This document shows positions 35,401 through 50,400 of a stretch of 64,000 nucleotides of DNA, one piece after another. The translations under genes and the position numbers were made by a program. The stretch comes from Ischnura elegans (Eukaryota; Arthropoda; Insecta; Odonata; Coenagrionidae), in contig NC_060254.1 of NCBI RefSeq assembly GCF_921293095.1, positions 4,526,001-4,590,000 on the forward strand, in the 5' to 3' direction. The notes under the pieces are model-generated. The model did no database searches and was not told where the DNA came from. It saw only the letters and a program-made list of their open reading frames with translations. Numbering within the stretch: the stretch's first letter is position 1; every line of letters begins with the position of its first letter.

Positions 35401-38400
35401 ATGAAGGATATAATCGCATAACAAAATGTGAAACAAAATGTGAAACGCGTTATGCACACTGAAATTTTTTCAGGTACAAAAAGGTCACTCCTTCAAAATA
35501 TTTTTCATTCTTTCCTACTCGTCAGCTTCATAATACGATCCTCTGAACATATGAAACCTCCCAAGATATTGCCGATGTGATCATCTTTTTTGACAATGAG
35601 TCAGTCAGTGTTTGCAGTTTTTTATACATCGATATACAAAGTGAGACTGAGCAATAGCCGTTTATCTGTAGATATTCCTTAAACTATCTTACTACTAATG
35701 CTAAAATTCAGGCAATTGGTGCATTTTTAATTGCTTATAAAGGTACCAAACGAGCCATACTAGGAAGGAATCTGAGTGAGCCCAGATGAGAGGTTGAGCT
35801 AACATGGATTGCCACAGTTATACCGTATAAGCGTGTGTAAGAGGCGCACCCCTATTTTGAGCATCAAAGCTATGAAGAAAAAAATTTTGCGGCATTTTTT
35901 TTATACTATCCCGCGGTGTTGCAGACGTATATTCGATAACTGTCGAAATTCCAGTACAGTACACCTGGAATTTCGACAGTTATCGAATTTTCCTCTTTCA
36001 ATATTAATTGAAAGACGAAATTTTGATAACTGAGGCGGTAATAGCGGCATAAGAGAGAGTAGAAAGAGTTCCGATCCTCTCTTCGCATACGCCGTTGCTC
36101 TACGATGCTTGTCCTATTCACGAACAATTTAGTTTAAATGCTCTCGCAGGAGTACTGCAATAGAATTGCAGCCGTGAAAATTTTAAGGCAATACACGACA
36201 GGCACATAGCATGAACCTTCCCAAGAGCTTATACAACAATCGGGGCAATCTCAGCGCCGTAGGATAATAACCACGTCGTAGATTTAGTGGAGTCACATTC
36301 GGCCCCCCATCAGCCAATGCCTCTGCCGTTTTTCTTCCTTTCCGAGACCCCACAGGAAAATAGGTAAACATCAAGTTACAGGGGAACAATGGAAACGTGT
36401 TTCATCCCTACCCCATCTCACTAACTGACCTTGATCGATCTCCCAGTTTATGGAGGCCAAATGCTAGGTGAGTCATCTACTGAGCCCGAAGATATCTCGA
36501 TAGCTTTCAATAATTGAATGACACTCACGAGGTTGAAAAAAAGAAAGAGATCTAACGCGATGCATATCTGACAGAATTTAAGTTTTTTAAGCTCTAATTG
36601 TTTGACACAAAGATTTATAGTTACAACAAGGCTACTAATATTCAAAATAGTCCCAACAGGACAATTTCGGAAGAAACAAGCATAGCATAAGCGCATTCAA
36701 ACAAGACGAGATGGACTGGAAACTTAAGGCAACGCAAACTGCGAATATCACATTGCTGCGCCTTCGCCCCTTTGCTTTGAATACAACGACGTCACATGCA
36801 AGATCGGACGTGTTCTTCCCGTGCTCCTTCGCTCATAGCCTCGTAGCTTGAAATACGGAGGGGAGGGAGCACGCGCGCTCCTTCCCCTCCGTATTTCGTT
36901 GCTTGCTTCGAAGACGGAGGGATCGCGCTCCTTCCCCTGGACCTCTCCTTCCGCGCTCCTCACTTATAAGCATTCCTGATTTCTTCCATCCACAATTTAG
37001 TCCAACAATGAACACACTCGTTTGAATTTTTTAAAGCGCAGGTTTTGATACCAATATAATTTTCAGTTGCAATAATCCTCATATTAGCGTCTGCAGATGA
37101 TTTTTGAAAAATCATGTGCTCAGCGTAATGGTATGTCCTTCAACACTATGCATTTCTCTACGTTTGATAAGCGATTACTATGTGCAGTATAAATGCCGTG
37201 GGATGCCCACTCGTGGCAGTAAATTTTGCGAGCCCTCCGGAGCGAAAAACCCTGCGCGATCTTCCATGTTCACCTCTGGGGTACCGACGTGACGGCGCAA
37301 TGCTTAAAAGAAATTCAAACAGGAGCATTTTAAAAATACGTCACTAAGGGAGTAACTCCCCTGCCTGCCGCTTGTTTTTGACCTAGGGTTTCAGATGACT
37401 GACTCACACTGAAAACCAAGGCCACTCAGTTCCCCTTGGACTTGCGACCGGTGAAGGGGAGGGGGGGAAGATAAGAAGTTTGTGTAAGAGGCGCACCCTC
37501 ATTTTCGGCTGCAATTTCTGGGAAAAAAGGTGCGCCTCTTACACGCACTTATACGGTATTTCTTTTAATTTCACTGTACAGCAAAATATACTTCTAGTGC
37601 AACAATACACCCCCGCAATACGAAGTGGGGAATGGAAGTGAATAACCGTGAATAGCTATTGCACACAACTCAATCACACATACAGACATGATTTGGAGTG
37701 AAAGAATTAAAGAATGCCATTTCAAGCTCCCAAGTATGTTTGCAAAGGCAATGCTTAATTTCAATGTTCCCCTACTCGGGTAGTCATCCCGCCACAGGGA
37801 TAGAATACATTCTCCATTTATTTTTCATTTTTAGCAAGTGCCATAGCGAAGGAAACATTCATGAACAGGAAAGAGAGCATCATTACGTATGAGTAAAAAG
37901 AAAAGTCTAGCGAAGGGAGCACAGCACAATTCAGAGCCAAAGCATGGTCTACACTTGGGAAGGAGGAAAGGAAAAGACCTGAGGGATTTGGGTTCAGGGG
38001 GTAACTGAGACGATGATGCTGACGAAGATTGACCACAAAGTGCTGGACATGGGGGTGAGGAGAGAAAGCTTAAGATACGGAGGAGATGGAAGGGGTGGAT
38101 GTAGGGAGTACTGAGTGGGGAGGGGATGTTGAAAACAGCGTTAGATTAGGGGAGAGTGTTAGACAAGCAAGAAAGGGGAAGAAAGAGATTAGGATTAATC
38201 GCTGGAATGAAATAAAGTAGGCCTCGTAGAGAAGCGGAGAGGGAAGTCGAACTTGGGATGGGACTTGCCACGCTATTCTCATATTGATCCATGTTGTACA
38301 GTAGACTCTCGTTAATATGAACATCGTTATTACAAAGTTCTTGTTATTACGAAGCAAGTCGTTGGTCCCGACGAAAAGGCCTACCCAATCTAATGTAAAA

Positions 38401-41400
38401 TAAAAATTAATAAGAAATCTTCATTATTTTGAAAATACGAATCTGATCCGGTCCTGGCAATTACAAAATGAACTTTATTACGAAGTTCCACTAGTAGTAG
38501 GCAACGGCATTTAGGTGGAAATAGACTACGCTACTTTATCATCATTGCACTCCATTTAAATTCTCCTTGTGCATTGTGCCCAAGAGCGTCAATTATGGTA
38601 CTTCATTCAGTAGGGGATATGTACTTCAGTATGCACGCAACATCAGATACTAAGCTTCATTCCTGTGGAATTATGGTGACCCACTCATTAATGCTCGCAA
38701 ATTGGACGTCCAGTTAGTCCTCTTCCTACGCACATTGGATTTACGAACTTTCAGAGATATGACGTTTAAAAAAATTCAAGAGTGCCCAAAATTTAAAATT
38801 TGGTGCCTATTGAGTTTGCCGATGCGACACGACATGATGTACAGGAACTCGCACTTTGGGCTGCACAAAGTATCATTTAATCTGGTTTGAAGTCAGGAAC
38901 TGTTCAGCGCTTCGCCCGTTCTTTCTTCCCGCACAAAGCGAATTTTTTCGGCACCGGCTACATTGCAAGCTAGATCAGTTAGTCACAATCGTGAGTTAAC
39001 GCACGATTGTGATGCAGTGTTGCATTCTGCAAGATCTCTCGATGCCTTGTATAGGTTTATCAACTTACGAGCAAGGTCTCGGAACGCATCTTCTTCGTAT
39101 ATCGAGGACTTGTGCATAATTTAATCGCGTACATTACACACTTGACTCTGAAGATTATAAGTTTAGGAGATTGAAGAGACAAGAAATTTTGACAAAGTAT
39201 GTTTTTTTTTATTCGATGATTCCTAAAAGAAACATTCATACGAACTTCGTTATTACGAACCTCTGCTTTTTCAGTCCCGTGAATGTCGTAATAACGAGAG
39301 TCTTCTGTAGTCTACATAAAATGGAATAGCTAGAATACTTTACTAGATAACCGAGTATCAGATAAAAATTTAATAAATTTGAGTCATCTAAACTATTTAA
39401 TTGAGTGGCACAATAGGTATGGAGACCAGTAAAAAGGATGCACTAACCTTCTCAGCTTGCTTCACCGTTCTCGTCTCACTGATCAAAGGTGAGGCCATGG
39501 CCAGATGTTCCCTTATCTTGTCAATCATCAGCTTGGCAGAAATTTGTTTGGCTTGCTTTTTTGTGCGAGCCTTCCCTGGAAGCAAAATCATAATTCCATG
39601 ACTTTTACACTCAAACATCATCATCATAACAAACATCCGTTCCACAAAACACCTCTGCACAGCAAATATACATCATGGCCCCAATCACCCTCTCATGAAC
39701 CACACCTCTTCCCAAAAAGCATTTCTGTGCATAAAAATTAATTGGTGGCACACACAAGATTTTTCACCTGTTTAGAACAAAATACATAGCAAGATTTGGT
39801 CACTGACATTCCCAATTATGCCATCACAGAGCACAATGCCGAAGAGTAGCTAAAGAAATATGAAACGAACGATATGATACATTAATGCGAACAACCTTAT
39901 TACCAAGTTTTCATTATTAGTACAGTCTGAACAAAGTATCAATTAATCCATCATGAATTTAAGAACTGTTCAGCATTTCACCCATTTTTCCTTCCCCACT
40001 GATGGCAAATTTTTTTCGGCTCCAGCCACGTCGCACGAGCAGCTAGATCAGTTTGTCACCATCATGAGTCTATGCAAAATTGTATTGCAGTGTTGCATTA
40101 TGCAGGTTAACCAAACTTTTCAATGCCTTGCATAGGTTAATCCATTTATGAACAAGGTCTCGGAACAGACTTTGTGCGAAATTCAGTCGTCTAATTTTAA
40201 ACACTTGGCTCTTAAGCTATTCCGCAGTGCAACTATAAGTACGGGATATTAAAGAGACAAGGAATTTTGGCACAGTATGTTTCTTTGAGATGATTCCTGA
40301 AAGAATCATAATTACAAACTCCATTATTACGCACCTATGGTTATCGGTCCCACGAACTTTGTAACAAAGAAAGTCTCCTATAATTCCTTTTTCATTCCTG
40401 TGATTTGAATGGTGTTGAAGGCCATTAAAAATGCACATATCCAGGAAAAAACATTTGAATTTTTTCATGGGAATTTTGGAAAAATTCCTCACTTTAGCTG
40501 CTGCTTGTTGCAATGTAGCTTGATTTAACTCACTCCCAATAATTGGCCAGGACATATGAGCCAAAATATTTTCTGTACAGTAAACAATGAGTTTTTATTG
40601 CCTTAGAATTAGTAAGCTATACAGCAAACACTTCCATGCAAAAAGAAATTTTTAGTCCCAAAAAGTCTGTTTTAAAGATATACTACTGTATAAGCCTGTG
40701 TAAGAGGCACACCTTTGAGGCAAGTGATTTATGGCCTGTGGCATCTTGGAAAGGAAAAAATCAGAGGCATTGGCTGATGGAGGGCCGAGTGTGGTTCCAT
40801 GAAATACGGCACTGAGATTCCCCCAATTGTCGCTCAATCTCTTGGGAAGATTCAAGCTATGTGCCTGCCGTGTTTTGCCTTAAAAATTTCCACCGCTGCA
40901 ATACTCCTAAGAAGGTGTTTAAACAAAATTGTTCGTGAGTAGGACAAGCATCGTAGAGCAACGATGTATGCAAAGAGAAGATAGGAACTCTTTCTAATCC
41001 CTCTAATGGGACATTGCATTCATGAAAGCAATGATTTAAAATTTCGGATTCATATTGAATTTCCTCAACAAATTTGGATCCTAAGTATAAGGTGAAGGGC
41101 ATTATTCGTGGAAATTTGGATCCGAGGTATCCGATCCGACCATACCTAGTAAGCATCATAAGGTTAAGACTATAAGTGAATACCTACATATCACCGAGAG
41201 CCATACGTATCATGAAAATTAGGCTGAAAAAATGCCGCGTAAATTTTTAGTACTGAAAGAGGAAATTTTGATAACTGTCGAAAGTCCAGGCATACGTCTG
41301 CAACACAAACGATAACACAACAACGATAGGATAAAAAAATGCCGCAAATTTTTTTTTCTTCAGCTCCGACGCTCAAAATATGGGTGCGTCTCTTACATGC

Positions 41401-44400
41401 ACTTATACAGTAACAGAATCATACTGAATAACTCAACACACTGCTGCATTTTAAGCATGCTGGAGAGCTATCAGATGTGCAAAAAATACACCTGCAGACT
41501 GCAGTATGACTTGACAGCTTGTCATGGCATTTTGTGCATTTGATCACAATTTTTCATTGTTTCTTGTACTCTAGGGATGCGTTCCAAATCACACATCATG
41601 TGCATCCATGTGGGCATGCATAGAGCATATTTTGAGGTTCCGGAAGCATCAACTCACATTGGCTAACATCAGAAATTCTTGATGCAGTTGATGCAAAGGC
41701 AAGAACGGGCACTGCCCATAAAATTGTGATGGTGTCTTTGGAGTTAGCATAGGATGTTTATATTGTGCTCCTAAAGTTATAGGAAAGAGTTATAGTTATT
41801 AGTTTTTGATATAATTAGTCCATCTATAATTGAAAATTTGGAATTCTATACCTATGCGTTGAAGTGAGCATGTAAGTAACTTGTTTACGCCCATTCTTAA
41901 TTTCACAGGTAGCAAAGAATGCAATATACAATCTATAATTTGACTCATTGAGATGCAAGCGTGGTAGTTTTAACCAAAATTTTGCTTATATACACTAAAT
42001 TGTGGAAATTTCCAACACTTAAATGTTGTATTGCAAAAATATTAGTTTACTAGGGAATGTTTAGAGGTGTGGTCAGAATTATAAATTGGCTCCAAGTTGT
42101 ACGTATTAGGGAGTGGTTATAACATAATACATAAAGTAAACTCTCGATTATACGAAGCAGGATTTTACGAAGTTTTCGATTATACGAAGTGATATTGCGG
42201 TCCCGGCGAAAAGCCTATGCTAAATACACGGTGCTATTCGATTATACGAAGTTTCGATTATACAAAATGTTTTGAATTTACGAACCCCGGATTGGTCCCC
42301 AGGAGCGAAAGGCATTCATTTATACGAGCTATGGCAAAATATTTGTCAACAAAACTAGTTACGCCGGCGTATGAAGCTAAAAAAATCAGCGCTTCCAACT
42401 GTGGTTCATCAAAAGTGTGAAATCGTAAATGATAGTGCAACTTAGGAGAGAAAGGGTTCGCCTAAAACCTCATGGTGGAAATTTAGGGGAAGTAGGAGTT
42501 AAGTAAAATATCGCGACTGACATAATGCCCCTATTGACGTGCCTATTCGTAAACATCGCATCGACAATACTTCATAGTTTAACATGTCAGGAAGGTCGCA
42601 CGGGGTATTTCGTACACTCCTAATTAACCCTTTGCACTGCTGTGAACATATCTGGTACGTTGCTACTGTTAAAGTACTTCGAAGACTACTTGACTACCTA
42701 CTTTTTGCCGAAGCACTTCGAAGGGTCCCTAATCCGGGACCCTTTCCTCGACGAGCTCACCCTCGCTGGCCCCTCTCTTCTACCCTCCGAGCCTTTCTCC
42801 CCAAAAGTGACCGCTCTGACTACATTTTGAAAATCTATCAATCAATGCCATCATCAAAAAATAATTGTTTGCATCGCACTCCTGCCAATCAGGCATTCAA
42901 GTACGTCTCTGAACCGTGTTTCTGCGATGAGAAATAACGATTTTGTTAACTTTGCTAAAATGGCCAAGTTAATAAAACTGTCATTTTTCATCACAGAAAC
43001 ATGGTTCAAAGTCGTACTTTATTCCCTCCACTACAATCGCAAATTGCTGGAAATCGGCCAGATTCTCTTTGATAGCGCATCATGAGGATGTTCTCGAGGT
43101 TGGTAATTGATATAACTAGCCTACTAGTAATTCTACCGCTATAATATCACGGCTATGGTTGATTCGTTACGTTATACCTTCAGGAAGATGCAGCGGATAA
43201 AATTGCGGAGGAGATCAGAGGCTTAAAAGATGATTTTGAAAAATTCTTGGAAAAAGCAGGAAGAGCACAGCGCGCAACATCAAACGATTATATTTACAGC
43301 ATCAAGTTATTTATAAATGTATGCATTTTACACAGTGATCATGGATGTGAGCTTGATTTACAGAGATATGTGCTTAAAGAATCCCATTGAGGTGATTGAG
43401 TATTAAGTGCAATTATTTTTTTTTCAAAGCACGTGATTTGGTAAGCCTTGATAAAAACTTGCGGTCAGAATTATAAATTGGCTCCAAATACTATTTGATA
43501 CTATAAATACTGCATTGATGACACGGCAAACTCATTTTCAGTATCCTCCCAAATGCTATCTAACTATAGGCACACTCCTATCAATGGTATCAAAATTAAT
43601 GGGTTTCTAAAATGGTTCTCAGCTGCACTCGGGTATTTAATTTGTTTTAAGAAGCTGCATCATCAAACATTGAAGAGTACCGGTGATCACTATCTTAGTA
43701 GTGATTACTGATTTTCAATGTTTATATTGAATTTTCAAATATAATTGCTCCATGTAAAACTTTCTGATATCAGAAGGAAGTGCAAAATTCTGTCTCAAGA
43801 CAGCCACTCTAAGTGTATGAACAATCTCCAATGATGCATTTCACAAAATGCTCAGTTTTGTTGTGATTTAGGTTTTCTATGGACTCGAAACAGTTCAACA
43901 CGTACCTCTTTTTAAAAATGAGACTCAAAACATCCTTTTCATCTGAGAACAACAGTACATTAGCGGTTGCCACAAAACATGTTGTTGCTATTTATTTCTT
44001 AACTTAGCAACTAGGTTAAAAGTACAACACCCTCCCTCCAACTACAGTAAAACTCCGTATTTGCGTTATCGGAATTTACGTTTTCCCGCAAATTGCAAGT
44101 TTTTTTCTGGGTCCCGTCATATTTCCTATCTCTCCAATGTAAATAGAACCCTGTATTTACGCCGTGTTTTTTTCGTTTTCCCGCCATGTGCATCACGACG
44201 TGCCGACTAAAAAAAAATTTTTTGCGCACTTAAACAATTAATCGCGCATATCAGCCCTTAAAAACTGTCTTTTGGCTTCCTTTCGCGCATTTTTATTTAG
44301 AAATCCAAGAGAGAGAGACGTAATGAGAACTATTTTCGGGAAGAATTTGAATGTGGCGGGACAGAACGCCACCAACGTCGGAAAGTTGAACTACGTCATC

Positions 44401-47400
44401 TCGTTTTCTGTCAGCGGCGAAAAGATTCACGATATGAAAGTAGGTGTTTTGAGCAATCAAGCTATGTATTAATTATAATGCAAGAACTCCTGAAGGAATG
44501 TTGACAATAATCATGTAGTCGATAATATGATACGAGAGTTTGAAAGGAAACCAGACGTGATAAACTATAAAACTTGGCCGACAACTGGGATCATTTGCGC
44601 TGACTTCATTCAACAGTTGCGTAGCAATTATAGGTTAATTAAATACTTAAAAAAAAACTTATTTAAACTTGAATTATCCCATTCAAATAGCAGTGTATCG
44701 CAAACTATTGTAACTTTCAAAAATTATGAAGTCCCATGACTGTTTGTACTATACGCATTTGATCGCCGAGGGGTAGTTCAGATACTCGTGTGTTGCCGAG
44801 TTACCCTCAATTCGAATGGGAAATAGAATTGATCCGGCTTGAAAATGGAAATTCGAGGTGAAAAACGGACATTTTTAATTGACGAGAAAATGAAAATTTT
44901 AGAGATAGTTGATTCCCACACCGGAACCCGCATCGATTCAAACGCTGGCGAAGCAACTCGAATGTTGAGACTGGCAATCCGATCGGATTTCCAGTCTCAA
45001 CATTCAATACCGTGGTGAAAAATCGTGATGCCATTGTAAAATATGCAAACCAGTGCGGACATTTATCAAAAAAGAGAATATATGTGAAGAATTCCAGGTA
45101 AGAATAAATGGAACGAATTCTAAAAGAGTAGTTTTTAGGTGCAAGATCATCAAATGTCCCTGCAAATGGTGTCATCTAAAGGCCTGTTTACATAGTACAT
45201 TAACCCGTACAAGTTAATGTCTAAATTATGAACACGAAAATGCACCGTGCATTCACCCAACTTGTGCGTATGCATGAACAGAAAATAGAACCTGTTCAAA
45301 TTTGGTTCATGCATTCATAGTCGGATTTAGGGGCAGGGGACGTGCCCCCCCAGATGCTTAAAAAAATAGACAAAATTTGAATACGGTTATCATAGGAGGA
45401 TCTATGGGAGGGGGGGCACGTGCCCCCCCAGACACTTAAAAAATATGCAAGATTTTTAATACGGTCCGGTTATCATTGCGTTCGTTTTGTATAACGTGGT
45501 ATCATTGCGCCTCCAGAACAAAATCACGGCATTGCTTGTGCCCCCCAGAAAGAAATCTTGGATCCGCCCCTGATGGTCATCATTACGTTCGCTTTGTTTT
45601 GTATATTACCCAAGGAGGCTCGATCATTTAATTCAATAAGAATAACTTTGATATAAAAATAAAGAGAATTTTGTAAAGTCATTGTTATATCTTGTTTTTA
45701 ATCTCAATTAAGACAAGATCTTTTGCCTGTCAGGCCCTCTGTGCCCCTCCCAGAAAAAAATCCTGCATCTGCCCCTGCCTACATTCGTACATGTCCCGTT
45801 CCGGTCCACAAAAATCATTCATGCAAGCAGAAATTAACACGTACGTGTTAATGTATTGTGTAAACAGGCCCAAAGGCCCTTGAGAAAAGGTATTTCCCAA
45901 CAAGATTGGGAATCGAAGATTCCACAGCATCTATAATGGTTGGTTGGATAGATTCAAAAATAGGTACAGTCTTGTATATAAGATGGTGAGTGGTGAAAGC
46001 AAAGATGTTAACATAGAGACAGCAACTCAGTGGAAAGAATCTGAATATATTAGAGTTCTGAAAGGTTACAGCCCAAAAGATGTTTTCAGTGCAGACAAAA
46101 CAGGATTATTTTTTAATTTTTGCTGCCAGCAAAAACACTGTGCTTCAGAGGGAAACAATGTTATGGCATAATGCCTAGTGAACAATTAAAAAATTAACAT
46201 TTCCAAAGCCAACATATGAATAAAAGTGAAAATTCTCTATTTCCCACTATTTGCATTTTCCCGCAATTTACACTTTTTTTCTTGGGTCCCTAGAAAAGTG
46301 TAAATAAGGGGTTTTACTGTAGTTGCTTCCATCAGCTACAAGATTCTGTTGATTAATGCAGTTCCCACGCTTGAAATTGTAAAGCCCCTTTGGTAAAACA
46401 TATGCTACCATATATATTATGTTGACTTGTATTCAGCAATTATTTTTCCTACGGCAACAGTGCTTCTAACAAAATCGTGTCTAACCTCTGTGCTTTGACC
46501 TTTCCTTGATGTATCCAAAATTTGCATTTTTTACTCCAGACTTGTCATAATTTCATTAATGCACCACATCACTACCAAGTATTTTAATGCAGTTCTTTCC
46601 AACGATTCCTTGTATAACTCTGGAGACTGTAACACTATTTTTTGCTCCAGCTGCCAAACTTACATACCTACTCGCCTTCTATTGCATACATGGCTACACA
46701 TCACTGCTCTTTGTTTTCCCAGGCTACTGCTCCATTAGCTAACTTAAGTTTATCCAGTGCAGGATACTCCATTCATAGTATGGCATTCCGTTAATAGTAT
46801 GGCATTTTGCAATGTGGTAGGTTGCCATGATATTTTTTATTTATGTTTTTTCAAACAGTTTGTTTTGCTAATTTTTGTTGGAATTTGATATAAAGTGTAT
46901 GGTGTGTTGTGTGTTTCTCCTAATTAAAACTGTTCACAATTTGGACTAAAGGACTGTAATAATACATATTTATCAGGTTATGGAAGCCCAGGAACCCTTT
47001 GGTCAACATTGGAAATTCTGAATTGGAAATTGAAGGCTGATGATGAATCATGACTACTCATATAGAAACTAGGTCCCTGTGACGTCACGTGGAGTGGCAT
47101 CATATGGGCGCCAATCTGGCCTTTTTCAAATGAGGTTAAAATTGACAATTGCCATTCGTCAAAACTGGGATTTCTAAAACCAAATACTTTGTATATTACG
47201 AATACACTAATGGTGGGTAACGAATCGCAATCAATGCCTTTTGTTTTCTTTGACAAAGGAAACTACCCTATTTCATGATATACCGATAAAAATGTCTTTC
47301 ATTGTGTAGAAACATTTTTATTGACAATAAGAGACCCATAAGCGTGCACGGTGACGTGAAACTGTCGTTAGGGAGTGCAAAATCCACCTCAACGCAACTG

Positions 47401-50400
47401 AAGCATTTGAGGGTGGAACACAAGTCAGTATGTGATGAGAAAGTGACAAAATTCAGGGGAAACTTATGTGAGGAATATCAAAATTAAGTCAAAGGTTTCT
47501 TTCAAAAGTTTCTGAAGATTGAACCTATTTTCATTTCCAAACGCAAGCATAACGGTTTACGTCCTGAGCGTGTAAAAATTTTATCATTTTTAAAAATGAT
47601 CTGAAAGCTTATAAAAATGATTTTTTATCGGTAAAAATATTTAAATGTGTATGTAAATCTAAATAGCATTCCTTTGATTGTATGTACCCAGAAGAAACTT
47701 GAATAACTACTTCGTTTCATAGCAGACAATTGAAAATGCATTTGGATCCGAAAATATCCCGAGATCCGGGTCCTAAAAAAATCCTGGATTTCGCCAGCCT
47801 CAGAATCATGCGTGGCACATGAATGACAGTTGTTTATTTTCCTTCTTGAAAAATGATTAACCTACTTTTTCATTCATTGAGCTCCAACAATCATGAAGAT
47901 GAATTCTCCTGACGTTGACATACACTCATTTTGCAGCAGTAAGAATCAGCATTTTCTTTCAAATACTGTTCTTCAGATGCCGTTTCTGCAAGTGAAAGCA
48001 CTCTTTTCCAATCAAGGGTTCATATATTTTTTTGAAAATCCACGAGCGAAATAGCCAGTTGTTTCAAGTGCAGACAGTGCTAGTTTTTCCCAAATTACTC
48101 CCATTCTCCACACTTATAAGATTAGCTGCGACTACTAACACTAAATTAAACAGTTCAAATTCACAATCGGTTACTATTTACAGTAACTTGCCGTTGTGGG
48201 ATAACTCCTTTCGGAGGATTTGATTATTACCAATAAGTTCATGTCCGTGGTCATGAAAATGATACGGAATTTGCGACAGGTGCTCATTGAAAAATATCGA
48301 GGTGCAAAATACTGATGTTCTAGTTTTATTGTAAAAATATTGTGCCATTTTTCTTCCATTTACAGGTAGTCTCATCCAGATTACTTTCACAACTTCTACC
48401 TTCACAATTTACAGAGGAAGAACTTTTTCAAATGTTCTGAATCTTTTTTAATAACTTTTAATCATACATGTTATGAATTTGAACGGGTTATTCTAATCAC
48501 TTGTCCCTTTACACAACAATTCATCATTTCCACTGATGCCAACGTACGTTCCGAACAAAATACCGTATAAACGCGTGTAAGAGGCGCACCTTTTTTCCCA
48601 GACATTGCAGCCAAAAATGGGGGTGCGCCTCTTACACAAACTTCTTATCTTCCCCCCCTCCCCTTCCCCGGTCCCAAGTCCAAGGGGAACTGAGTGGCCT
48701 TGGCTTTTAGCATGAGTCAGTCATCCGAAACCCTGGGTCAAAAACAAGCAGCAGGTAGGGGAGTTTCTCCCATAGTGACGTATTTTTAAAATGCTCCTGT
48801 TTGAATTTCTAGTAAGCATCGCGCCGTCATGTCGGTATCCCAGAGGTGAACATTGAAAAGATCGCGCGGGGTGATTCGCTCCGGAGCGCACGCTAAATTT
48901 ACTGCCACGAGTGGGCATACCGCGGCATTTATACTGCATATAGTAATCGCTTATCAAACGTAGAGAAACGCGTAGTTTTGAAGGACATACCTGGTTAATA
49001 GTCAACATCTGTCTTGCCGAGAAATTTCCATTGCGCTGAGCACCTGATTTTTCAAAAATTATCTTCAGACGCTAATATGAGGATTTTTGCAACTGAAAAT
49101 TATATTGGTGTCAAAACCTGCGGTTTAAAAAATTCGAACGAGTGTGTTCATTGTTGGATTAGCGCTGAAGGAGAGGTCGAGGGGAAGAAGCGCGCACCCT
49201 CCCCTCCATATTTCAAGCTACGAGGCTACGAGCGAAGGAGCAAGGGAAGAACACGTTCGATCTTGCATGTGACGTCGTTGCCTTTAAAGCGAAGAGGCGA
49301 AGGCGCAGTAATGTGATATACGCAGTTTGCGTTGCCTGAAGTTTCCAGTCCGTCTCGTCTCGTTTGAATGCGCTTATGCTACGCTTGTTTCTTCCGAAAT
49401 TGTGCTGTTAGGACTAAGTTGAATATTAGTAGCCTTGTTTTAGCTATAAATCTTTGTGTCAATCAATTAGAGCTCAAAAAACTTAAATGCTGTCAGATAT
49501 ACGTCGCGTTAGGTCTAATTCTTTTTAGAACCTCGTGCGTGTCATACAATTGCTGAAAGATATCGAGATATATTTTCGAGCTCAGTTGGTGACTCACCTA
49601 GCATTTGACCTCCAGAAACTCGGAGAATTGAACCTGGTAGACCGAAAAAGGTCAGTTGGTGAGATGGGGTAGGGATGAAATGCGTTTCCATTGACTGTAA
49701 CTTGATAATTTCCTATTTTCCTGTGGAGTTCAGGAAAGGAAAAAAGTCCCCTTGCACACACACCGATTTTGGATGGCCGGTAAAAAATATCGGCCGATAT
49801 TTTACCGGCGAAGCGATGCTTGCACACACGCCGGATTTTAACCGGTCAAACGATAAGTTGCTATGTTTTTGAGCCGGCGACGGCGATCCACAGTGACAAT
49901 GGCCGGCAGCTAACCGGCATTTAGCCGGTGCCGGCGCGTGTTCGGTACGTGTGCAAGCTCCAATGCTCTCCCATTGTTCACTATTGGAATGTGGACGGCC
50001 GATATTTTACCGGCCGTCCAAAATCGGTCAGTGTGCAAGGGGCCTTAAATATATGAGGTGGTTATTATCCTAAGGCGCTGAGATTGCCCCGATTGTTGTC
50101 CAATCTCTTGGGAATGTTCATGCTATCTGCCTGTCGCGTTTTGCCTTAAAATTTTCCACGGCTGCAATTCTATTGCAATACTCCTGTGAGAGCTTTTAAA
50201 CAAAATTGTTTATGAGTAGGACAAGCAACGTAGAGCGATGGCGTATGCGAAGAGAGGATCGGAACTTTTTCTACTCCCTCTTATGCCACTATTACCGCCG
50301 CAGTTATCAAAATTTCCTCTTTCAAACAGTACTGAAAGAGGAAATTTCGATAACTGTCGAAATTCCAGGCATACGTCTGCAACACCGCACGATAGGATAA

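Larger units (their letters stand above)
44045..46319 (+). mobile_element. Tigger family 1, decayed copy with nested insertion (2,275 bp)
   Basis: The ends CAGTAAAACTCCGTATTTGC and (inward) CAGTAAAACCCCTTATTTAC are flanked by TA (44043-44044, 46320-46321). The interior follows the intact element at 28830 but lacks the second half of the transposase. A TIR element with ends close to GGCCTGTTTACA is inserted at about 45183-45870. Confidence 0.82.

Noticed and set aside
40484-40570. Exon-like stretch on the minus strand (ENILAHMSWPIIGSELNQ...) with AG before and GTGAGG after
   Set aside because: Its end phase does not fit exon 4, while exons 3 and 4 join perfectly across the dsRBD motif without it.
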